From Paenibacillus sp. J31TS4 (lineage in GTDB: Bacteria; Bacillota; Bacilli; Paenibacillales; NBRC-103111): DNA of 64,000 nucleotides. The position numbers were made by a program, and so were the translations under genes. Location: positions 806,001-870,000 of the forward strand of contig NZ_BOSI01000002.1 of the NCBI RefSeq assembly GCF_018403265.1. The letters run 5' to 3'. Below the pieces are notes generated by a model that worked only from the letters and a program-made list of their open reading frames with translations, searched no databases and had not been told where the DNA came from. Positions 1-11,593 of this stretch are shown piece after piece. Each line of letters starts with the position of its first letter. Position 1 is the first letter of the stretch.

Positions 1-1
1 C

Positions 2-1012
2 ACGCTGGACGGAGAAGGACGGAAGATGTCCAAGTCGCTCGGCAACACGGTCGATCCGAATAAGGTGAGCAACTCGCTCGGCGCGGATATTCTGCGGCTG
101 TGGGTTTCGTCGGTAGACTATCAGGCGGACGTGCGGATCTCCGACGCCATCTTGAGCCAGACGACGGAGGTGTACCGCAAAATCCGCAATACGCTGCGGT
201 TCTTCCTCGGCAACCTGAACGGCTTCGATCCGGCAGCCGATCGTGTGGCTGCGGCGGAGATGAACGAGCTGGACCGGTTCGCCCTTATTCAGCTGAACCG
301 GATGATCGACCGGGTGCTCAAGGCATACGACAGCTACGATTTCCATGTCGTCTACCAGGCGGTGCATCATTTCTGTGCCGTAGAAATGAGCGCCTTCTAT
401 CTCGATATCGTGAAGGACCGCCTGTATGCAAGCGCGCCTGCTGATCCGGGACGCAAAGCGGCTCAAACGGTATTATACGAAGCGCTGACGGCAATAACTA
501 AATTAATTGCCCCCATCCTCCCGCATACGGCCGACGAGGTGTGGAAATATATCCCTGGCTTCGAAGGATTCAGCGTTCAGCTGACCGACATGCCGGAAGC
601 GGACGCCGCTCAGTACGACGAAGCGCTGGAGCGGAAGTGGGAACAATTCCTGGACGTGCGAGAGGAAGTGTTCAAGGCGCTGGAAGAGGCTCGTGCGGCC
701 AAAGTCATTGGCAACTCGCTGGGCGCTTCGCTGACGCTCTATCCGACCGCAGAAGCGGCGGAGCTGCTGAAGCAGTTCGACAAGCTCGATGAGCTGTTCA
801 TCGTCTCCGGCGTGAAGGTGGCGGAGGGCGAAGCGGCACCGGAGCAGGCGAGCCGCGGAAAGCATGTGGCAGTTGCCGTATCGAACGCCGAAGGCGAGAA
901 ATGCGAGCGGTGCTGGATCGTAACGCCGGACGTAGGGACGGACGCGGATCATCCGACGCTCTGCCCGCGGTGTGCGGAAGTCGTCTCCGCGCTTGATTCG
1001 AACGAAGAGTAA
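2..1012 (+). CDS. ileS: Isoleucyl-tRNA synthetase, C-terminal part (5' end outside window)
   Basis: This class I aminoacyl-tRNA synthetase charges tRNA-Ile in the cytoplasm. The frame is open at the window edge, so this is the 3' third of the gene. The KMSKS loop is intact as KMSKSLGN near the window start. The anticodon-binding helical domain follows, and the end carries the C-terminal zinc site of bacterial IleS, CERCW and CPRC about 20 residues apart. The next gene begins 22 bases after the stop behind its own ribosome-binding site. The position ahead of lspA and the pyr operon matches the Bacillus order and supports the assignment. The ATG at 26 lies inside the catalytic domain and is not the start. 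Confidence 0.97.
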   Translation, partial: TLDGEGRKMSKSLGNTVDPNKVSNSLGADILRLWVSSVDYQADVRISDAILSQTTEVYRKIRNTLRFFLGNLNGFDPAADRVAAAEMNELDRFALIQLNRMIDRVLKAYDSYDFHVVYQAVHHFCAVEMSAFYLDIVKDRLYASAPADPGRKAAQTVLYEALTAITKLIAPILPHTADEVWKYIPGFEGFSVQLTDMPEADAAQYDEALERKWEQFLDVREEVFKALEEARAAKVIGNSLGASLTLYPTAEAAELLKQFDKLDELFIVSGVKVAEGEAAPEQASRGKHVAVAVSNAEGEKCERCWIVTPDVGTDADHPTLCPRCAEVVSALDSNEE

Positions 1013-1034
1013 GTCCGTTTAAGGAGAGATGCGC

Positions 1035-1361
1035 ATGGCCGGTCCGGTCGACAAGGACGAGAAGCAGAGTCTGCTGCTCCAGCAGCTTAGTGAACGAGTA
1101 GGAAAGCTGGCTTCCGATCTGGAGAAGGCCCGGCTGGCCGATTATGTCACGATGCTGGAACGGCCGAAGAGGATGCTGTGGGGGCATTTTTTGGGCGGCA
1201 TCGCGCGCGGCTTCGGCATCGCGGTCGGCTTCACGCTGCTGACCTCGACAGCCATCTACCTGCTGCAGGCACTCGGCGCCCTCAACCTGCCGATCGTGGG
1301 CGATTATATCGCCGACATCATCCAGCATGTTCAGGCGTCACTGGACAACCGGCGTTACTAA
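1035..1361 (+). CDS. DUF5665-type small membrane protein
   Basis: This is a protein of about 108 residues and unknown function that resembles the DUF5665 family. The N-terminal half is charged and probably helical. A hydrophobic, glycine-rich stretch of about 45 residues (around residues 50-95) could form one or two membrane segments, and a short amphipathic tail follows. There are in-frame ATGs at 1029 and 1035. The AAGGAGAG at 1021-1028 abuts the first, so the second is the better start. It lies just downstream of ileS and is followed by a hairpin terminator. The family call is from recall of sequence character, with no search. Confidence 0.75.
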   Translation: MAGPVDKDEKQSLLLQQLSERVGKLASDLEKARLADYVTMLERPKRMLWGHFLGGIARGFGIAVGFTLLTSTAIYLLQALGALNLPIVGDYIADIIQHVQASLDNRRY

Positions 1362-1421
1362 GCATGAGAGGAACGGTCTGCCGATCCGGAGCCGACGAGC
1401 CTTTCGCTAACCGGGACGGCA

Positions 1422-1452
1422 AGAAAACCGACCCCATTCGGATCGGTTTTCT
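1422..1452. terminator. Bidirectional hairpin terminator between convergent genes
   Basis: A perfect stem pairs AGAAAACCGA with TCGGTTTTCT around an 11-base loop. The A/T-rich flanks on both sides suit termination in both directions. It separates the DUF5665 gene from the converging zinc-finger gene. Confidence 0.75.
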
Positions 1453-1461
1453 GCAAGCGGC

Positions 1462-2208
1462 CTAAAAGCGTAAGCCGTCACCCGGATCTTCGGCATCCGG
1501 CTCGAGCAGCCGTTCACCCTCGCCGTTGTCCATATAGTCGCGATAAGCTTTGCTCCGGTAGATCGTAATGCCTTGGCCATACAGGTCGGTCGCGAGAAAG
1601 CTCTCAAACGGTTCGACGTAGCCGACATTTTCGTCGTCTTCGACGGCCATGTCGTTGTAGTCGGTCACTTCATTGCCCTCCGCCATTGCAGGGGAATTGG
1701 AGGTGCCCCAGCTCTCGACGATTTGCCACGCATCTTCGCCGTCGAATTCGGTTTGGGTGCTCTCGTGCTCGTCCAGGCTCGTCCGCCCGAACGGCGGAGC
1801 CATCAGCTGCTCCTCCACGGGACGCCGGTCCGATACGGATGTCTCGCGAGAGTGATCGATGCAGAAGCGGGTGGCGGGCACCGCCTCCAGACGAGCGAAT
1901 GGAATTGGTTCGCCGCACACAGAGCAGTGTCCGTATTCGCCGGCTTCCAAACGTCCGAGTGCATCCCGCGCCTCAATTAGCCGAGCTTCCATGCTCTCAT
2001 TCAGCGAGATATCCTTGCTGCGCTCGAACAGCTCGGTGCCGAGATCGCCTGGATGGTTATCGTACGCCGACAGCTCGCCGGTCGCGTCGCGTAGCGCGTC
2101 GTCGAGTCCCAGATGGTGGTTGTCCTGCAAGGTCTCGGCGAGCGCACGCTCTTCGTTTTGCAGTTGCTCCCGCAGCCTGCTCAGCTGGTCGTTTGTCAAC
2201 TGGTGCAT
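1462..2208 (-). CDS. TraR/DksA-type C4 zinc-finger protein (YlyA/YteA-like)
   Basis: This 248-residue cytoplasmic protein is predicted to act on RNA polymerase as DksA/TraR relatives do. The N-terminal half is a charged coiled-coil-like helical region. It is followed by a zinc-binding knuckle with CSVC and, 17 residues on, CIDH, so the fourth ligand may be His rather than Cys. The C-terminal part contains the acidic segments usual in YteA-like proteins. It starts with ATG behind AGGGAGAG on the minus strand. In Bacillus a DksA-like gene (ylyA) also lies between ileS and lspA, which supports orthology of position. The role here, perhaps sporulation-linked, is inference. Confidence 0.82.
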   Translation of the reverse strand: MHQLTNDQLSRLREQLQNEERALAETLQDNHHLGLDDALRDATGELSAYDNHPGDLGTELFERSKDISLNESMEARLIEARDALGRLEAGEYGHCSVCGEPIPFARLEAVPATRFCIDHSRETSVSDRRPVEEQLMAPPFGRTSLDEHESTQTEFDGEDAWQIVESWGTSNSPAMAEGNEVTDYNDMAVEDDENVGYVEPFESFLATDLYGQGITIYRSKAYRDYMDNGEGERLLEPDAEDPGDGLRF

Positions 2209-2363
2209 GCAAAACTCTCCCTTCCGACCGGCAGAGGGACTCTTGAATTCCCATCTTGCCGGGTTCGGTTGCTTTTCTTGCTTTATTGTTGCCCTTGCGG
2301 TGTCCGCTACTAAGGGAATTCCTTGGTGGACAAGGAAATCATGGTTCCAGGGAGGAACATCTT

Positions 2364-2876
2364 TTGCTCTATTATCTTATTGCTTTGGCTGTATTCGTGG
2401 TCGATCAAATAACCAAATGGCTCATCGTCCGCAATCTGGAGCTCGGAGAAACCGTGCCGGTGATCGGAGAATTCTTCCAAATTACCTCTCACCGGAACCG
2501 GGGAGCGGCCTTCGGCATTCTGCAGGACCAGCGCTGGTTCTTTCTTGTCATCACGGCGCTTGTCGTCGCCGGCATTGTTTACTATCTGAACAAGGTTCGC
2601 AAAGAAAGCAAACGGCTGCTGCCGTTCGCACTCAGCCTGCTGCTCGGGGGCGCGCTCGGTAATTTTCTGGACCGCGCGCTGACGGGAGAGGTCGTCGACT
2701 TCTTTCAACTCTGGTTTCGGTTCCCCCTGTTCGGCAAACAGGTCGACTATATCTATCCCATCTTCAACGTAGCTGACTCGGCGATCGTTATCGGAGTTCT
2801 GCTCCTGCTGATCGATTCACTTCGGTCCTGGTCGCAGGAGAGAAAGGAAGCCCGCAATGAATCCCAGCAATCGTGA
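2364..2876 (+). CDS. lspA: Lipoprotein signal peptidase (signal peptidase II)
   Basis: This integral-membrane aspartyl protease cleaves signal peptides of diacylglyceryl-modified prolipoproteins. Four hydrophobic segments are visible. The conserved family motifs are present: NRGAAFGI, then GNFLDR and FNVADSAI, which carry the two catalytic aspartates. I chose the TTG at 2364 because GGGAGGA lies 8 bases upstream and it gives 170 residues, the normal family size. The frame is open further upstream to 2256, but that extension is not membrane-like. The last 20 bases overlap the start of the pseudouridine synthase gene, so the two are translationally coupled. Confidence 0.95.
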   Translation: MLYYLIALAVFVVDQITKWLIVRNLELGETVPVIGEFFQITSHRNRGAAFGILQDQRWFFLVITALVVAGIVYYLNKVRKESKRLLPFALSLLLGGALGNFLDRALTGEVVDFFQLWFRFPLFGKQVDYIYPIFNVADSAIVIGVLLLLIDSLRSWSQERKEARNESQQS

Positions 2877-3810
2877 TTTGCTTCCGGACGAGGCCGACAG
2901 CCAGGAGTGGACAATTGACGCCGAGACGGCAGGGGAACGTCTGGACAAGTTTTTGACCGAAGCGCTGGGAGACGAGGAGGGCATCTCCCGCTCCCAGATC
3001 CAGCAGTGGATCAAGGATGGGCACGCGCAGGTCAACGGGCGCGGCGCCAAGCCGAATCTGAAGCTGCAGACGGGCTACCAGGTGACGGTCGTCATCCCGG
3101 AGCCGGAGGAAGCGGCCATCCTGCCGGAGCCCATCCCGCTCGAGATCGTGTACGAGGATGCGGATGTCATCGTCATCAACAAGCCTCGGGGCATGGTCGT
3201 CCATCCGGCGCCCGGCCATACGAGCGGGACGGTCGTCAACGCTCTGATGTACCACTGCAAGGACCTGTCGGGCATTAACGGCGTGCTCCGCCCTGGCATC
3301 GTGCACCGGATCGACAAGGATACGTCGGGCCTCCTGATGGCGGCCAAGAACGACGCGGCGCACGCTTCTCTTGCCGCACAGCTCAAGGAGCACAGCGTCA
3401 CGCGCAAGTACCTAGCGGTCGTGCAGGGACGCGTTCCTCACGACCAGGGAACCGTCGACGCGCCCATCGGCCGCGACGCGGCGGACCGCAAGCTGTTCAC
3501 GGTCACCGACCGCAACAGCAAGCAGGCGGTCACGCACTTCGTCGTGCTGGAGCGGTTCGCCGCCCATACGCTGCTGGAGCTCAAGCTGGAGACGGGCAGG
3601 ACGCACCAGATTCGCGTGCATATGAAATTCATCGGCCATCCGCTTGTCGGCGACCCCCAATACGGGCGCGGCAAAGGAATGGGCATGGACGGACAGGCGC
3701 TGCATGCGGCGGCGCTCGGCTTCGACCATCCGAGAACCGGCGAGCGTCTCGAATTCGAGGCTCCGCTGCCGGACGATATGGGGAAGCTGCTGCAGCGGCT
3801 CCACTCCTAA
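2857..3810 (+). CDS. RluD-family 23S rRNA pseudouridine synthase (YlyB-like)
   Basis: This 317-residue enzyme converts uridines of RNA to pseudouridine, most likely in 23S rRNA. It has an N-terminal S4 RNA-binding domain (about residues 25-85, with SRSQIQQWIKDG). The catalytic RluA/RluD domain follows, with the HRIDKDTSGLL active-site motif whose Asp attacks the uridine. The later GRTHQIRVH motif is also present. The start ATG is preceded by GGAGAGAAAGG and lies inside the end of lspA. The lspA-rluD pairing is conserved in Bacillus. The exact target position cannot be read from sequence. Confidence 0.95.
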   Translation: MNPSNRDLLPDEADSQEWTIDAETAGERLDKFLTEALGDEEGISRSQIQQWIKDGHAQVNGRGAKPNLKLQTGYQVTVVIPEPEEAAILPEPIPLEIVYEDADVIVINKPRGMVVHPAPGHTSGTVVNALMYHCKDLSGINGVLRPGIVHRIDKDTSGLLMAAKNDAAHASLAAQLKEHSVTRKYLAVVQGRVPHDQGTVDAPIGRDAADRKLFTVTDRNSKQAVTHFVVLERFAAHTLLELKLETGRTHQIRVHMKFIGHPLVGDPQYGRGKGMGMDGQALHAAALGFDHPRTGERLEFEAPLPDDMGKLLQRLHS

Positions 3811-3976
3811 TAGTTTATGATGCCGGAGCGCTGCGCCCGCTGCCGATTCTCCCGCTTACGGGGGAGAGGGCATGGCGTTAGCTTAGGCTGTCGGGCGGCT
3901 GGTCCTCATGGGCCGCCGCCATTTTTATGGACGGCTTCCTTAAACAGGGAGCCGTCCAACTTATTCAGTCGGTCTA
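3811..3976. other. Intergenic stretch before the pyr promoter, with inverted repeats
   Basis: I see no gene here. A short 66-codon frame has no ribosome-binding site and no protein-like character. GGCGGC (3895-3900) can pair with GCCGCC just downstream, ahead of ATTTTT, forming a weak terminator for rluD. A second inverted repeat pairs GGACGGCT (3929-3936) with AGCCGTCC (3950-3957), with no T tract after it. Confidence 0.5.
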
Positions 3977-4005
3977 TTGACTTTTTTTGTCGAAAGTGGG
4001 ATACT
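3977..4005 (+). promoter_or_regulatory. Sigma-A promoter of the pyr operon
   Basis: The -35 TTGACT (3977-3982) and -10 GATACT (4000-4005) are separated by exactly 17 bases. The site lies about 25 bases upstream of the PyrR-binding leader, which is where a pyr operon promoter should be. Confidence 0.85.
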
Positions 4006-4028
4006 ACGTTTAGTTGAATAGCGCCTTT

Positions 4029-4848
<820 letters not shown>

Positions 4849-4849
<1 letters not shown>

Positions 4850-5754
4850 TGCAGCTGAAGACGCTGGAACAACGCCATCTGCTTGGTTTGAAAGACAAGA
4901 GTGCATCGGAAATTACCGAGCTGCTGGACCGGGCCGCTTACTGGGAGCAGAGCGGCAACAAGCTCGATCCCTGGTTCCAAGGTTTCTTTGTAGCGAACAT
5001 GTTCTTTGAGAACAGCACCCGGACGCGCTTCTCGTTCGAGGTAGCCGAGAAACGGCTTGGCGTACAGGTGCTGAACTTCGCGGCCGCCGTCTCGAGTGTC
5101 CAGAAGGGCGAATCGATCTACGACACGGTCAAAACGCTGGAGGCGATGGGCATTCATGCCGGCGTCATCCGGATGAAGCCGAACGGCCTGCTCCAGCATC
5201 TGGCGGAGCATGTGAAGATCCCGCTCATCAATGCGGGAGACGGAAGCAACGAGCATCCGACGCAGGCGCTTCTCGATCTGTATACGATGCGCAAGCACTT
5301 CGGCCATCTGAGAGGCCTGAAGGTCTCGATTATCGGAGATATCTCCCACAGCCGCGTCGCCCGTTCCAATCTGTGGGCACTCCGGACGATGGGGGCGAGC
5401 GTCCAGCTGTGCGCCCCGGAGTCGATGAGAGCCACGGAGCTCGCCGAATTCGCCCCTTATGTCACGATGGACGAGGCGCTGAACGCCGACGTCGTCATGA
5501 TGCTGAGGGTGCAGCTCGAGAGGCACGAGGAGAAGGCGTTCTCGACGCCCGAACAATATCGGAGCAGCTACGGCCTTACCGTCGAGCGGGAGCGCAAGCT
5601 GAAGGATCACGCGATCATCATGCACCCGGCCCCTATCAATCGGGGCGTCGAGATAGACGACGAGCTAGTGGAACACCCCCGCTCCAAAATTTTTGCCCAG
5701 ATGGGGCACGGCGTTCCGGTCCGCATGGCCGTTATGGAACGAGCGCTGTCCTGA
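4849..5754 (+). CDS. pyrB: Aspartate carbamoyltransferase catalytic subunit
   Basis: This enzyme condenses carbamoyl phosphate with aspartate to carbamoyl aspartate, the committed step of pyrimidine synthesis. It has 301 residues. The carbamoyl-phosphate signature NSTRTRFSFE lies near residue 50 and HPTQALLDLYT is in the middle of the protein. No regulatory pyrI gene is present, as is usual in Firmicutes, where control is by PyrR attenuation. The start codon overlaps the pyrR stop, with AGGAGGAGAA upstream. Confidence 0.97.
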
Positions 5755-5800
5755 CGTTTAGGAGCAGCCGGTCACCAATACAACACTAGAGGAGGCACTT

Positions 5801-7084
5801 ATGGGACTCTGGATTATCAATGGCAGCATCCTGGAAGGACAGGAACTGGTGCGGAAGCATCTTTACGTAGAGAACGGCAAGATTGTCAGATTCAGCGAGG
5901 AGGAAAGCCCCGCTACGGAAGGGCATGAGGTGCTGGATGCGCAGAGCCGCCTCGTTGCGCCAGGACTTATCGACATGCACGTCCATCTGAGGGAGCCGGG
6001 CTTCGAGCACAAGGAGACGATCGCCACCGGCACCCGGTCTGCGGCGCGCGGCGGGTTCACGACCATCGCCTGCATGCCGAATACGCGGCCGGTGATCGAT
6101 ACGGTCGAAACCGTCAACTTCGTCCGGCACAAGGCCGAGACGGAAGGAGCGGTCCGGGTTCTCCCCTACGGCTGCATCACGAAGAACGAGCTCGGCCGTG
6201 AGCTGACGGACTTCGAGGCGCTGAAGGAAGCGGGCGTCTTCGCCTTCACCGACGACGGCGTCGGCGTGCAGAGCGCCCAGATGATGAAGGACGCCATGGC
6301 TAAGGCTGCCTCGCTGAATGTGCCGATCGTCGCCCACTGCGAAGACAACACGCTGGTCGAAGGAGCGCCGGTCGCCGAGGGCGAGTTCGCCCGCCGCAAC
6401 GGCCTTAAGGGCATCCCGAACGAGTCAGAAGCGATTCACGTCGGCCGGGACATCCTGCTCGCGGAAGCGACAGGCGTTCATTATCACGTCTGCCACGTCA
6501 GCACCGAGCAGTCCATCCGCCTCATCCGCCAAGGCAAGCAGGTAGGCGTCCGGGTAACCGCTGAGGTTTGCCCGCACCATCTGCTCCTCTCGGAAGAGGA
6601 CATTCCGGGCATGGATGCCAACTGGAAGATGAATCCGCCGCTTCGTTCCCGCAAGGACGTCGAGGCGTGCATCGAGGCGCTGGAGGACGGTACGATCGAC
6701 ATTATCGTTACCGACCACGCGCCCCACAGTGAGGAAGAGAAAGCCAAGGGCATGCAGCTCGCCCCGTTCGGCATCGTCGGCTTCGAGACGGCGTTCCCGC
6801 TCTTGTACACCCACTTCGTGAAGACCGGCCGCTGGACGCTCGGCTTCCTGCTCGAGAGGATGACCAGCAAGCCCGCGGAGGTGTTCGGCCTGGCATCCGG
6901 CACGCTCGCAGAGGGCGCGGATGCGGACATTGTGCTGATCGACCTCGAGTCCGAGAAGGAAGTGAACCCGGACGAGTTCCTGTCCAAGGGGCGGAACACA
7001 CCGTTCACCGGCTGGAAGCTCGCCGGCTGGCCGACGGCCACCCTCGTCGGAGGCAAGATCGTCTGGTCGGAGAAGCAGGCATAG
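5801..7084 (+). CDS. pyrC: Dihydroorotase
   Basis: This zinc amidohydrolase cyclises carbamoyl aspartate to dihydroorotate. The 427-residue length fits the class I (type found in Bacillus) enzyme. The metal-binding motif DMHVHLREPG is near residue 50. Further metal-ligand regions include VAHCED, HYHVCHVST and the late VTDHAPHS with its catalytic Asp. The gene follows pyrB after 46 bases, with AGAGGAGG as ribosome-binding site. Confidence 0.96.
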   Translation: MGLWIINGSILEGQELVRKHLYVENGKIVRFSEEESPATEGHEVLDAQSRLVAPGLIDMHVHLREPGFEHKETIATGTRSAARGGFTTIACMPNTRPVIDTVETVNFVRHKAETEGAVRVLPYGCITKNELGRELTDFEALKEAGVFAFTDDGVGVQSAQMMKDAMAKAASLNVPIVAHCEDNTLVEGAPVAEGEFARRNGLKGIPNESEAIHVGRDILLAEATGVHYHVCHVSTEQSIRLIRQGKQVGVRVTAEVCPHHLLLSEEDIPGMDANWKMNPPLRSRKDVEACIEALEDGTIDIIVTDHAPHSEEEKAKGMQLAPFGIVGFETAFPLLYTHFVKTGRWTLGFLLERMTSKPAEVFGLASGTLAEGADADIVLIDLESEKEVNPDEFLSKGRNTPFTGWKLAGWPTATLVGGKIVWSEKQA

Positions 7085-7176
7085 GATCGGCAAGAGCGAG
7101 GCAATTAGGCTAGGTTTAGATAGAGAATACGCGCAAGCAGGCATTTCATACAGGATAGAGCGAAGGAGCGATGAGC

Positions 7177-8358
7177 ATGCAGGCAAGATTGTTATTGGAA
7201 GACGGAACGCTGTTCACCGGCAAGGCGTTCGGCAGCGACGGCGAATCCACCGGCGAAGTGGTTTTCAATACGGGCATTACCGGCTATCAGGAGGTTCTCT
7301 CCGACCCGTCCTATTGCGGACAGATCGTGACGATGACCTATCCGCTGATCGGCAACTACGGAATGACGCGCGACGATTTTGAATCGATCCGGCCGTTCGT
7401 GAACGGGTTCGTCGTCCGCCGCCACGAGGACATTCCGAGCAACTGGCGCTCCGAGTACACGGTAGACAGCTTCCTCAAAGAATACGGCATCCCCGGCATC
7501 AGCGAGATCGACACCCGCATGCTGACGCGGATTCTGCGCCACTACGGCACGATGCGCGGCATTCTGACAACCTCGAACAAATCGGTCGGCGAGCTGCAGG
7601 AGCAGCTGAACGCGATGACGCCGGTAACCGATCAGGTGAGCCGCGTGTCGACCAAAAGCATCTTCCACTCCCCGAGCTTCGGTGAGCGGGTCGTGGTCGT
7701 GGACTTTGGCTCCAAGAGCGGTATTATCCGCGATCTGGTCCAGCGCGGCTGCGACGTCACGGTTGTGCCGCACGACGTGACGGCCGATCAGATCCGCCGG
7801 ATCAACCCGGACGGCATCATGCTGTCGAACGGTCCTGGGGACCCCAAGGACGTGCCGTATGCGGCAGAGATGATTCGGTCGCTGCTCGGCGAGTACCCGA
7901 TCTTCGGCATCTGTCTCGGGCACCAGCTGCTGGCGCTCGCTTGCGGCGCGGACTCGACCAAGATGAAGTTCGGCCACCGCGGAGGCAACCATCCGGTGAA
8001 GGATCTGAGCACAGGCCGCTGCTACATCACTTCGCAGAACCATGGCTACACCGTTCTGGACGAATCGATCCAGGGAACCGGGCTGGAAGTGACCCACATC
8101 AACAACAACGACGGCACGATCGAAGGCTTGAAGCATACGAAGTATCCGGCTTTCTCGGTTCAGTACCATCCGGAAGCCGCTCCGGGGCCATTCGATTCGA
8201 GCTACCTGTTCGATGATTTCATCGCTTCGATCCGCGAGTTCAAGAAGAACAACCCGCTGCCGCCGCGCCAGGCGATCATGCTGGCCAACAGCCGCGCAGC
8301 CCAATCCGGGGCGCAAGCCGCCGAGTCGAAGGGGGAATTGACTTATGCCAAAAAATAA
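7177..8358 (+). CDS. carA: Carbamoyl-phosphate synthase small (glutaminase) subunit, pyrimidine-type
   Basis: The small subunit hydrolyses glutamine and passes ammonia to CarB. It has 393 residues from the ATG at 7177. An alternative ATG at 7171 lies only 2 bases after AAGGAG, so 7177 is better placed. The N-terminal CPSase-small domain is followed by a class I glutamine amidotransferase domain with nucleophile [10 protein letters not shown] and the later catalytic His-Glu in YHPEA. It corresponds to pyrAA of Bacillus. It ends 14 bases inside carB. Confidence 0.96.
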   Translation: MQARLLLEDGTLFTGKAFGSDGESTGEVVFNTGITGYQEVLSDPSYCGQIVTMTYPLIGNYGMTRDDFESIRPFVNGFVVRRHEDIPSNWRSEYTVDSFLKEYGIPGISEIDTRMLTRILRHYGTMRGILTTSNKSVGELQEQLNAMTPVTDQVSRVSTKSIFHSPSFGERVVVVDFGSKSGIIRDLVQRGCDVTVVPHDVTADQIRRINPDGIMLSNGPGDPKDVPYAAEMIRSLLGEYPIFGICLGHQLLALACGADSTKMKFGHRGGNHPVKDLSTGRCYITSQNHGYTVLDESIQGTGLEVTHINNNDGTIEGLKHTKYPAFSVQYHPEAAPGPFDSSYLFDDFIASIREFKKNNPLPPRQAIMLANSRAAQSGAQAAESKGELTYAKK

Positions 8359-11300
8359 AGACCTGAAAAAAATTCTCGTGATCGGCTCCGGTCCGATCGT
8401 CATCGGACAAGCGGCGGAGTTCGACTATGCCGGTACCCAGGCTTGCGAAGCGCTCAAGGAAGAAGGCATGGAGGTTGTCCTGATCAACAGCAATCCGGCT
8501 ACGATCATGACCGACACAAACATGGCCGACAAGGTCTACATCGAGCCGATTACGCTCGACTTCGTCACCCAAATCATCCGCCAGGAGCGTCCGGACGGCC
8601 TGCTGCCGACGCTCGGCGGCCAGACCGGCCTCAACATGGCGGTCGAGCTCGCCCGCCACGGCGTGCTGGAGCGCGAGAACGTGAAGCTGCTCGGCACCCA
8701 GCTGACGGCCATCGAGAAAGCGGAGGACCGCGATCTGTTCCGCGATCTGATGCGCGAGCTGGACCAGCCGGTGCCGGACAGCACGATTGTCACCACCGTG
8801 CAGGAAGCGGTCGACTTCGCGAACGAGATCGGCTACCCGATCATCGTCCGTCCGGCTTACACGCTCGGCGGAACGGGCGGGGGCATTACGGACAACGAAG
8901 CCGAGCTGATCGAGACGGTCAAGTCGGGCCTGCGCTACAGCCCGATCGGCCAGTGCCTGATCGAGAAGAGCATCGCCGGCATGAAGGAAGTCGAGTATGA
9001 GGTCATGCGCGACGCGAATGACAACTGCATCGTCGTCTGCAACATGGAGAACTTCGATCCGGTCGGCGTGCATACCGGCGACAGCATCGTCGTCGCGCCG
9101 AGCCAGACGCTATCGGACCGCGAGTACCAGATGCTCCGCTCCGCATCGCTCAAAATTATCCGCGCGCTGAACATCGAAGGCGGCTGCAACGTGCAGTTCG
9201 CGCTCGACCCGCACAGCTACCAATACTATGTCATTGAAGTCAACCCGCGGGTAAGCCGCTCTTCGGCTCTCGCCTCCAAGGCGACCGGCTACCCGATCGC
9301 CAAGATGGCCGCCAAGATTGCGATCGGCTACACGCTCGACGAAATCATGAACCCGGTCACTGGGCAAACGTACGCATGCTTCGAGCCTACGCTCGACTAC
9401 ATTGTATCCAAAATCCCGCGCTGGCCGTTCGACAAGTTCACGAGCGCGAACCGCAAGCTGGGCACCCAGATGAAGGCGACCGGCGAAGTCATGGCGATCG
9501 GCCGTACCTTCGAGGAGTCGATTCATAAGGCGATCCGTTCGCTCGAGATCGGCACGCATCGGCTGTACCTGAAGGAAACCGAGCACATCGACACCGAGAC
9601 GCTCGAGATGCGCCTCAAAAAGCCGGACGACGAACGGCTGTTCCTGCTCGGCGAAGCATTCCGCCGCGGCTACACGGTCGAGCAGCTGCAGGATCTGACC
9701 AAGATCGACTGGTGGTTCCTGACGAAGATCGAGAAGCTGATCCGTTTCGAATTCGAGCTGCAGCAGGAGGATCTGTCGCGCGAGCTTCTGCTTGAGGCGA
9801 AGCGCAACGGCTTCACCGACCGTGCCATCGCCGAGATTCGGCGCAATGCGAACGTGCAGCTGCCTTATGTGATGGAGAACGAGGTGCGGGCCTACCGGCT
9901 CGAGCAGGGCATCAAGCCCGTCTACAAGATGGTTGACACCTGCGCGGCCGAATTCGAGGCGACAACGCCGTACTACTACTCGACCTACGAGACGGAAGAC
10001 GAAGTACAGGACAGCGACAAACAGAAGGTTGTGGTGCTCGGCTCGGGTCCGATCCGGATCGGGCAGGGGATCGAGTTCGACTACTCGACCGTCCACGCGG
10101 TATGGGCCATCCAGCAGGCCGGCTACGAGGCCGTTATTATCAACAACAACCCCGAGACGGTATCGACCGACTTCAACACCTCGGACCGTCTGTACTTCGA
10201 GCCGCTCTTCTTCGAGGACGTCATGAACGTCATTGAGCGGGAGCAGCCGGTCGGCGTCATCGTCCAGTTCGGCGGACAGACCGCTATCAACCTGGCTGCG
10301 CCGCTCGCCAAAGCCGGAGTCCGCATTCTGGGCACCGATCTGGAAAGCATCGACGCCGCCGAGGACCGCAAGAAATTCGAAGCGCTCCTCAGAAGCCTGA
10401 ACATCGCGCAGCCTCCTGGCGGCACGGTCACTTCCGTCGATGATGCGGTAGGGATCGCCTCCAAGTTCGGCTACCCGGTACTCGTGCGTCCGTCGTACGT
10501 TCTGGGCGGACGGGCGATGGAGATCGTCTACTCCGACGCCGAGCTGCTGAGCTACATGGAATACGCGGTGAAGATCAATCCGGAGCATCCGGTTCTCATC
10601 GACCGCTACATGCTGGGCAAAGAGGTCGAGGTCGACGCGATCTGCGACAAGGAGACCGTCCTGATTCCGGGCATTATGGAGCATATCGAGCGGGCGGGCG
10701 TCCACTCGGGAGACTCGATCGCGGTTTATCCGCCGCAAACGCTCAGCGACAACATCAAGGAGCAGATCGTCGACATCACGACGAAGATCGCCCGCGGCCT
10801 CGAGGTCGTCGGTCTGGTGAACATCCAGTTCGTCATCTTCCAAGATCAGGTGTATGTCATCGAGGTGAACCCGCGCTCGTCCCGGACGGTTCCGTTCCTT
10901 AGCAAGGTAACGAACATCCCGATGGCGAATGTGGCTACCCAGCTCATCATGGGCCGGAAGCTCAAGGACCTCGGCTACGAAGGCGGCCTGTGGAAGGAAG
11001 ACGATCATGTCTCCGTCAAGGTGCCGGTGTTCTCGTTCGCCAAGCTCCGCCGGGTCGACACGACGCTCGGACCGGAGATGAAGTCGACCGGGGAAGTCAT
11101 GGGCCGCGACATCAGCTTCGCCAAGGCACTGTACAAGGGCCTCATCGGCTCTGGTATGAAGATTCCGCCGACAGGCTCGATCATTGCGACGGTAGCGGAC
11201 AAGGACAAGGAGGAAGCGGTAGAGATTCTGCGCGGCTTCCACGACATGGGCTACAAAATCGTTGCGACGGGCGGAACGGCCAAGGCGCTGCAAAAGGCAG

Positions 11301-11593
11301 GCCTGACGGTGAACAAAGTCAACAAGCTGAGCGAGGGCTCGCCTAACATTCTGGACCTGATCCGCAACGGAGAGGCGCACTTCGTTGTCAATACGCTGAC
11401 GAAGGGCAAGACGCCGGAGCGCGACGGCTTCCGGATCCGCCGCGAGGCGGTCGAGAACGGCGTCGTCTGCATGACCTCGCTCGATACGGTAAGGGCGCTG
11501 CTCGGGATGCTGGAGACGATCAACTTCTCATCCCGTCCGATGCCGGTACACGAAGCGGTTCAACAGCCGTTCGTCTTCTCCCAGGAAGGCTAA
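8345..11593 (+). CDS. carB: Carbamoyl-phosphate synthase large subunit
   Basis: This 1082-residue subunit makes carbamoyl phosphate from bicarbonate, ammonia and two ATP. The two homologous ATP-grasp halves are visible: each begins with an SGPI(V/R)IGQ motif (near residues 15 and 565), and each has a FGGQT/LGGQT and an EVNPR motif. The C-terminal MGS-like allosteric domain contains [10 protein letters not shown]. It corresponds to pyrAB. It starts within the end of carA. In Bacillus the next genes are pyrK and pyrD, but here pyrF follows directly. Confidence 0.97.
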   Translation: MPKNKDLKKILVIGSGPIVIGQAAEFDYAGTQACEALKEEGMEVVLINSNPATIMTDTNMADKVYIEPITLDFVTQIIRQERPDGLLPTLGGQTGLNMAVELARHGVLERENVKLLGTQLTAIEKAEDRDLFRDLMRELDQPVPDSTIVTTVQEAVDFANEIGYPIIVRPAYTLGGTGGGITDNEAELIETVKSGLRYSPIGQCLIEKSIAGMKEVEYEVMRDANDNCIVVCNMENFDPVGVHTGDSIVVAPSQTLSDREYQMLRSASLKIIRALNIEGGCNVQFALDPHSYQYYVIEVNPRVSRSSALASKATGYPIAKMAAKIAIGYTLDEIMNPVTGQTYACFEPTLDYIVSKIPRWPFDKFTSANRKLGTQMKATGEVMAIGRTFEESIHKAIRSLEIGTHRLYLKETEHIDTETLEMRLKKPDDERLFLLGEAFRRGYTVEQLQDLTKIDWWFLTKIEKLIRFEFELQQEDLSRELLLEAKRNGFTDRAIAEIRRNANVQLPYVMENEVRAYRLEQGIKPVYKMVDTCAAEFEATTPYYYSTYETEDEVQDSDKQKVVVLGSGPIRIGQGIEFDYSTVHAVWAIQQAGYEAVIINNNPETVSTDFNTSDRLYFEPLFFEDVMNVIEREQPVGVIVQFGGQTAINLAAPLAKAGVRILGTDLESIDAAEDRKKFEALLRSLNIAQPPGGTVTSVDDAVGIASKFGYPVLVRPSYVLGGRAMEIVYSDAELLSYMEYAVKINPEHPVLIDRYMLGKEVEVDAICDKETVLIPGIMEHIERAGVHSGDSIAVYPPQTLSDNIKEQIVDITTKIARGLEVVGLVNIQFVIFQDQVYVIEVNPRSSRTVPFLSKVTNIPMANVATQLIMGRKLKDLGYEGGLWKEDDHVSVKVPVFSFAKLRRVDTTLGPEMKSTGEVMGRDISFAKALYKGLIGSGMKIPPTGSIIATVADKDKEEAVEILRGFHDMGYKIVATGGTAKALQKAGLTVNKVNKLSEGSPNILDLIRNGEAHFVVNTLTKGKTPERDGFRIRREAVENGVVCMTSLDTVRALLGMLETINFSSRPMPVHEAVQQPFVFSQEG

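Noticed and set aside
9110-11380. A 756-residue open frame on the minus strand opposite carB
   Set aside because: carB is certain by motifs and full length. The antisense frame has Arg/Asp/Val-rich shadow composition and no ribosome-binding site. It follows from G/C-rich third positions.
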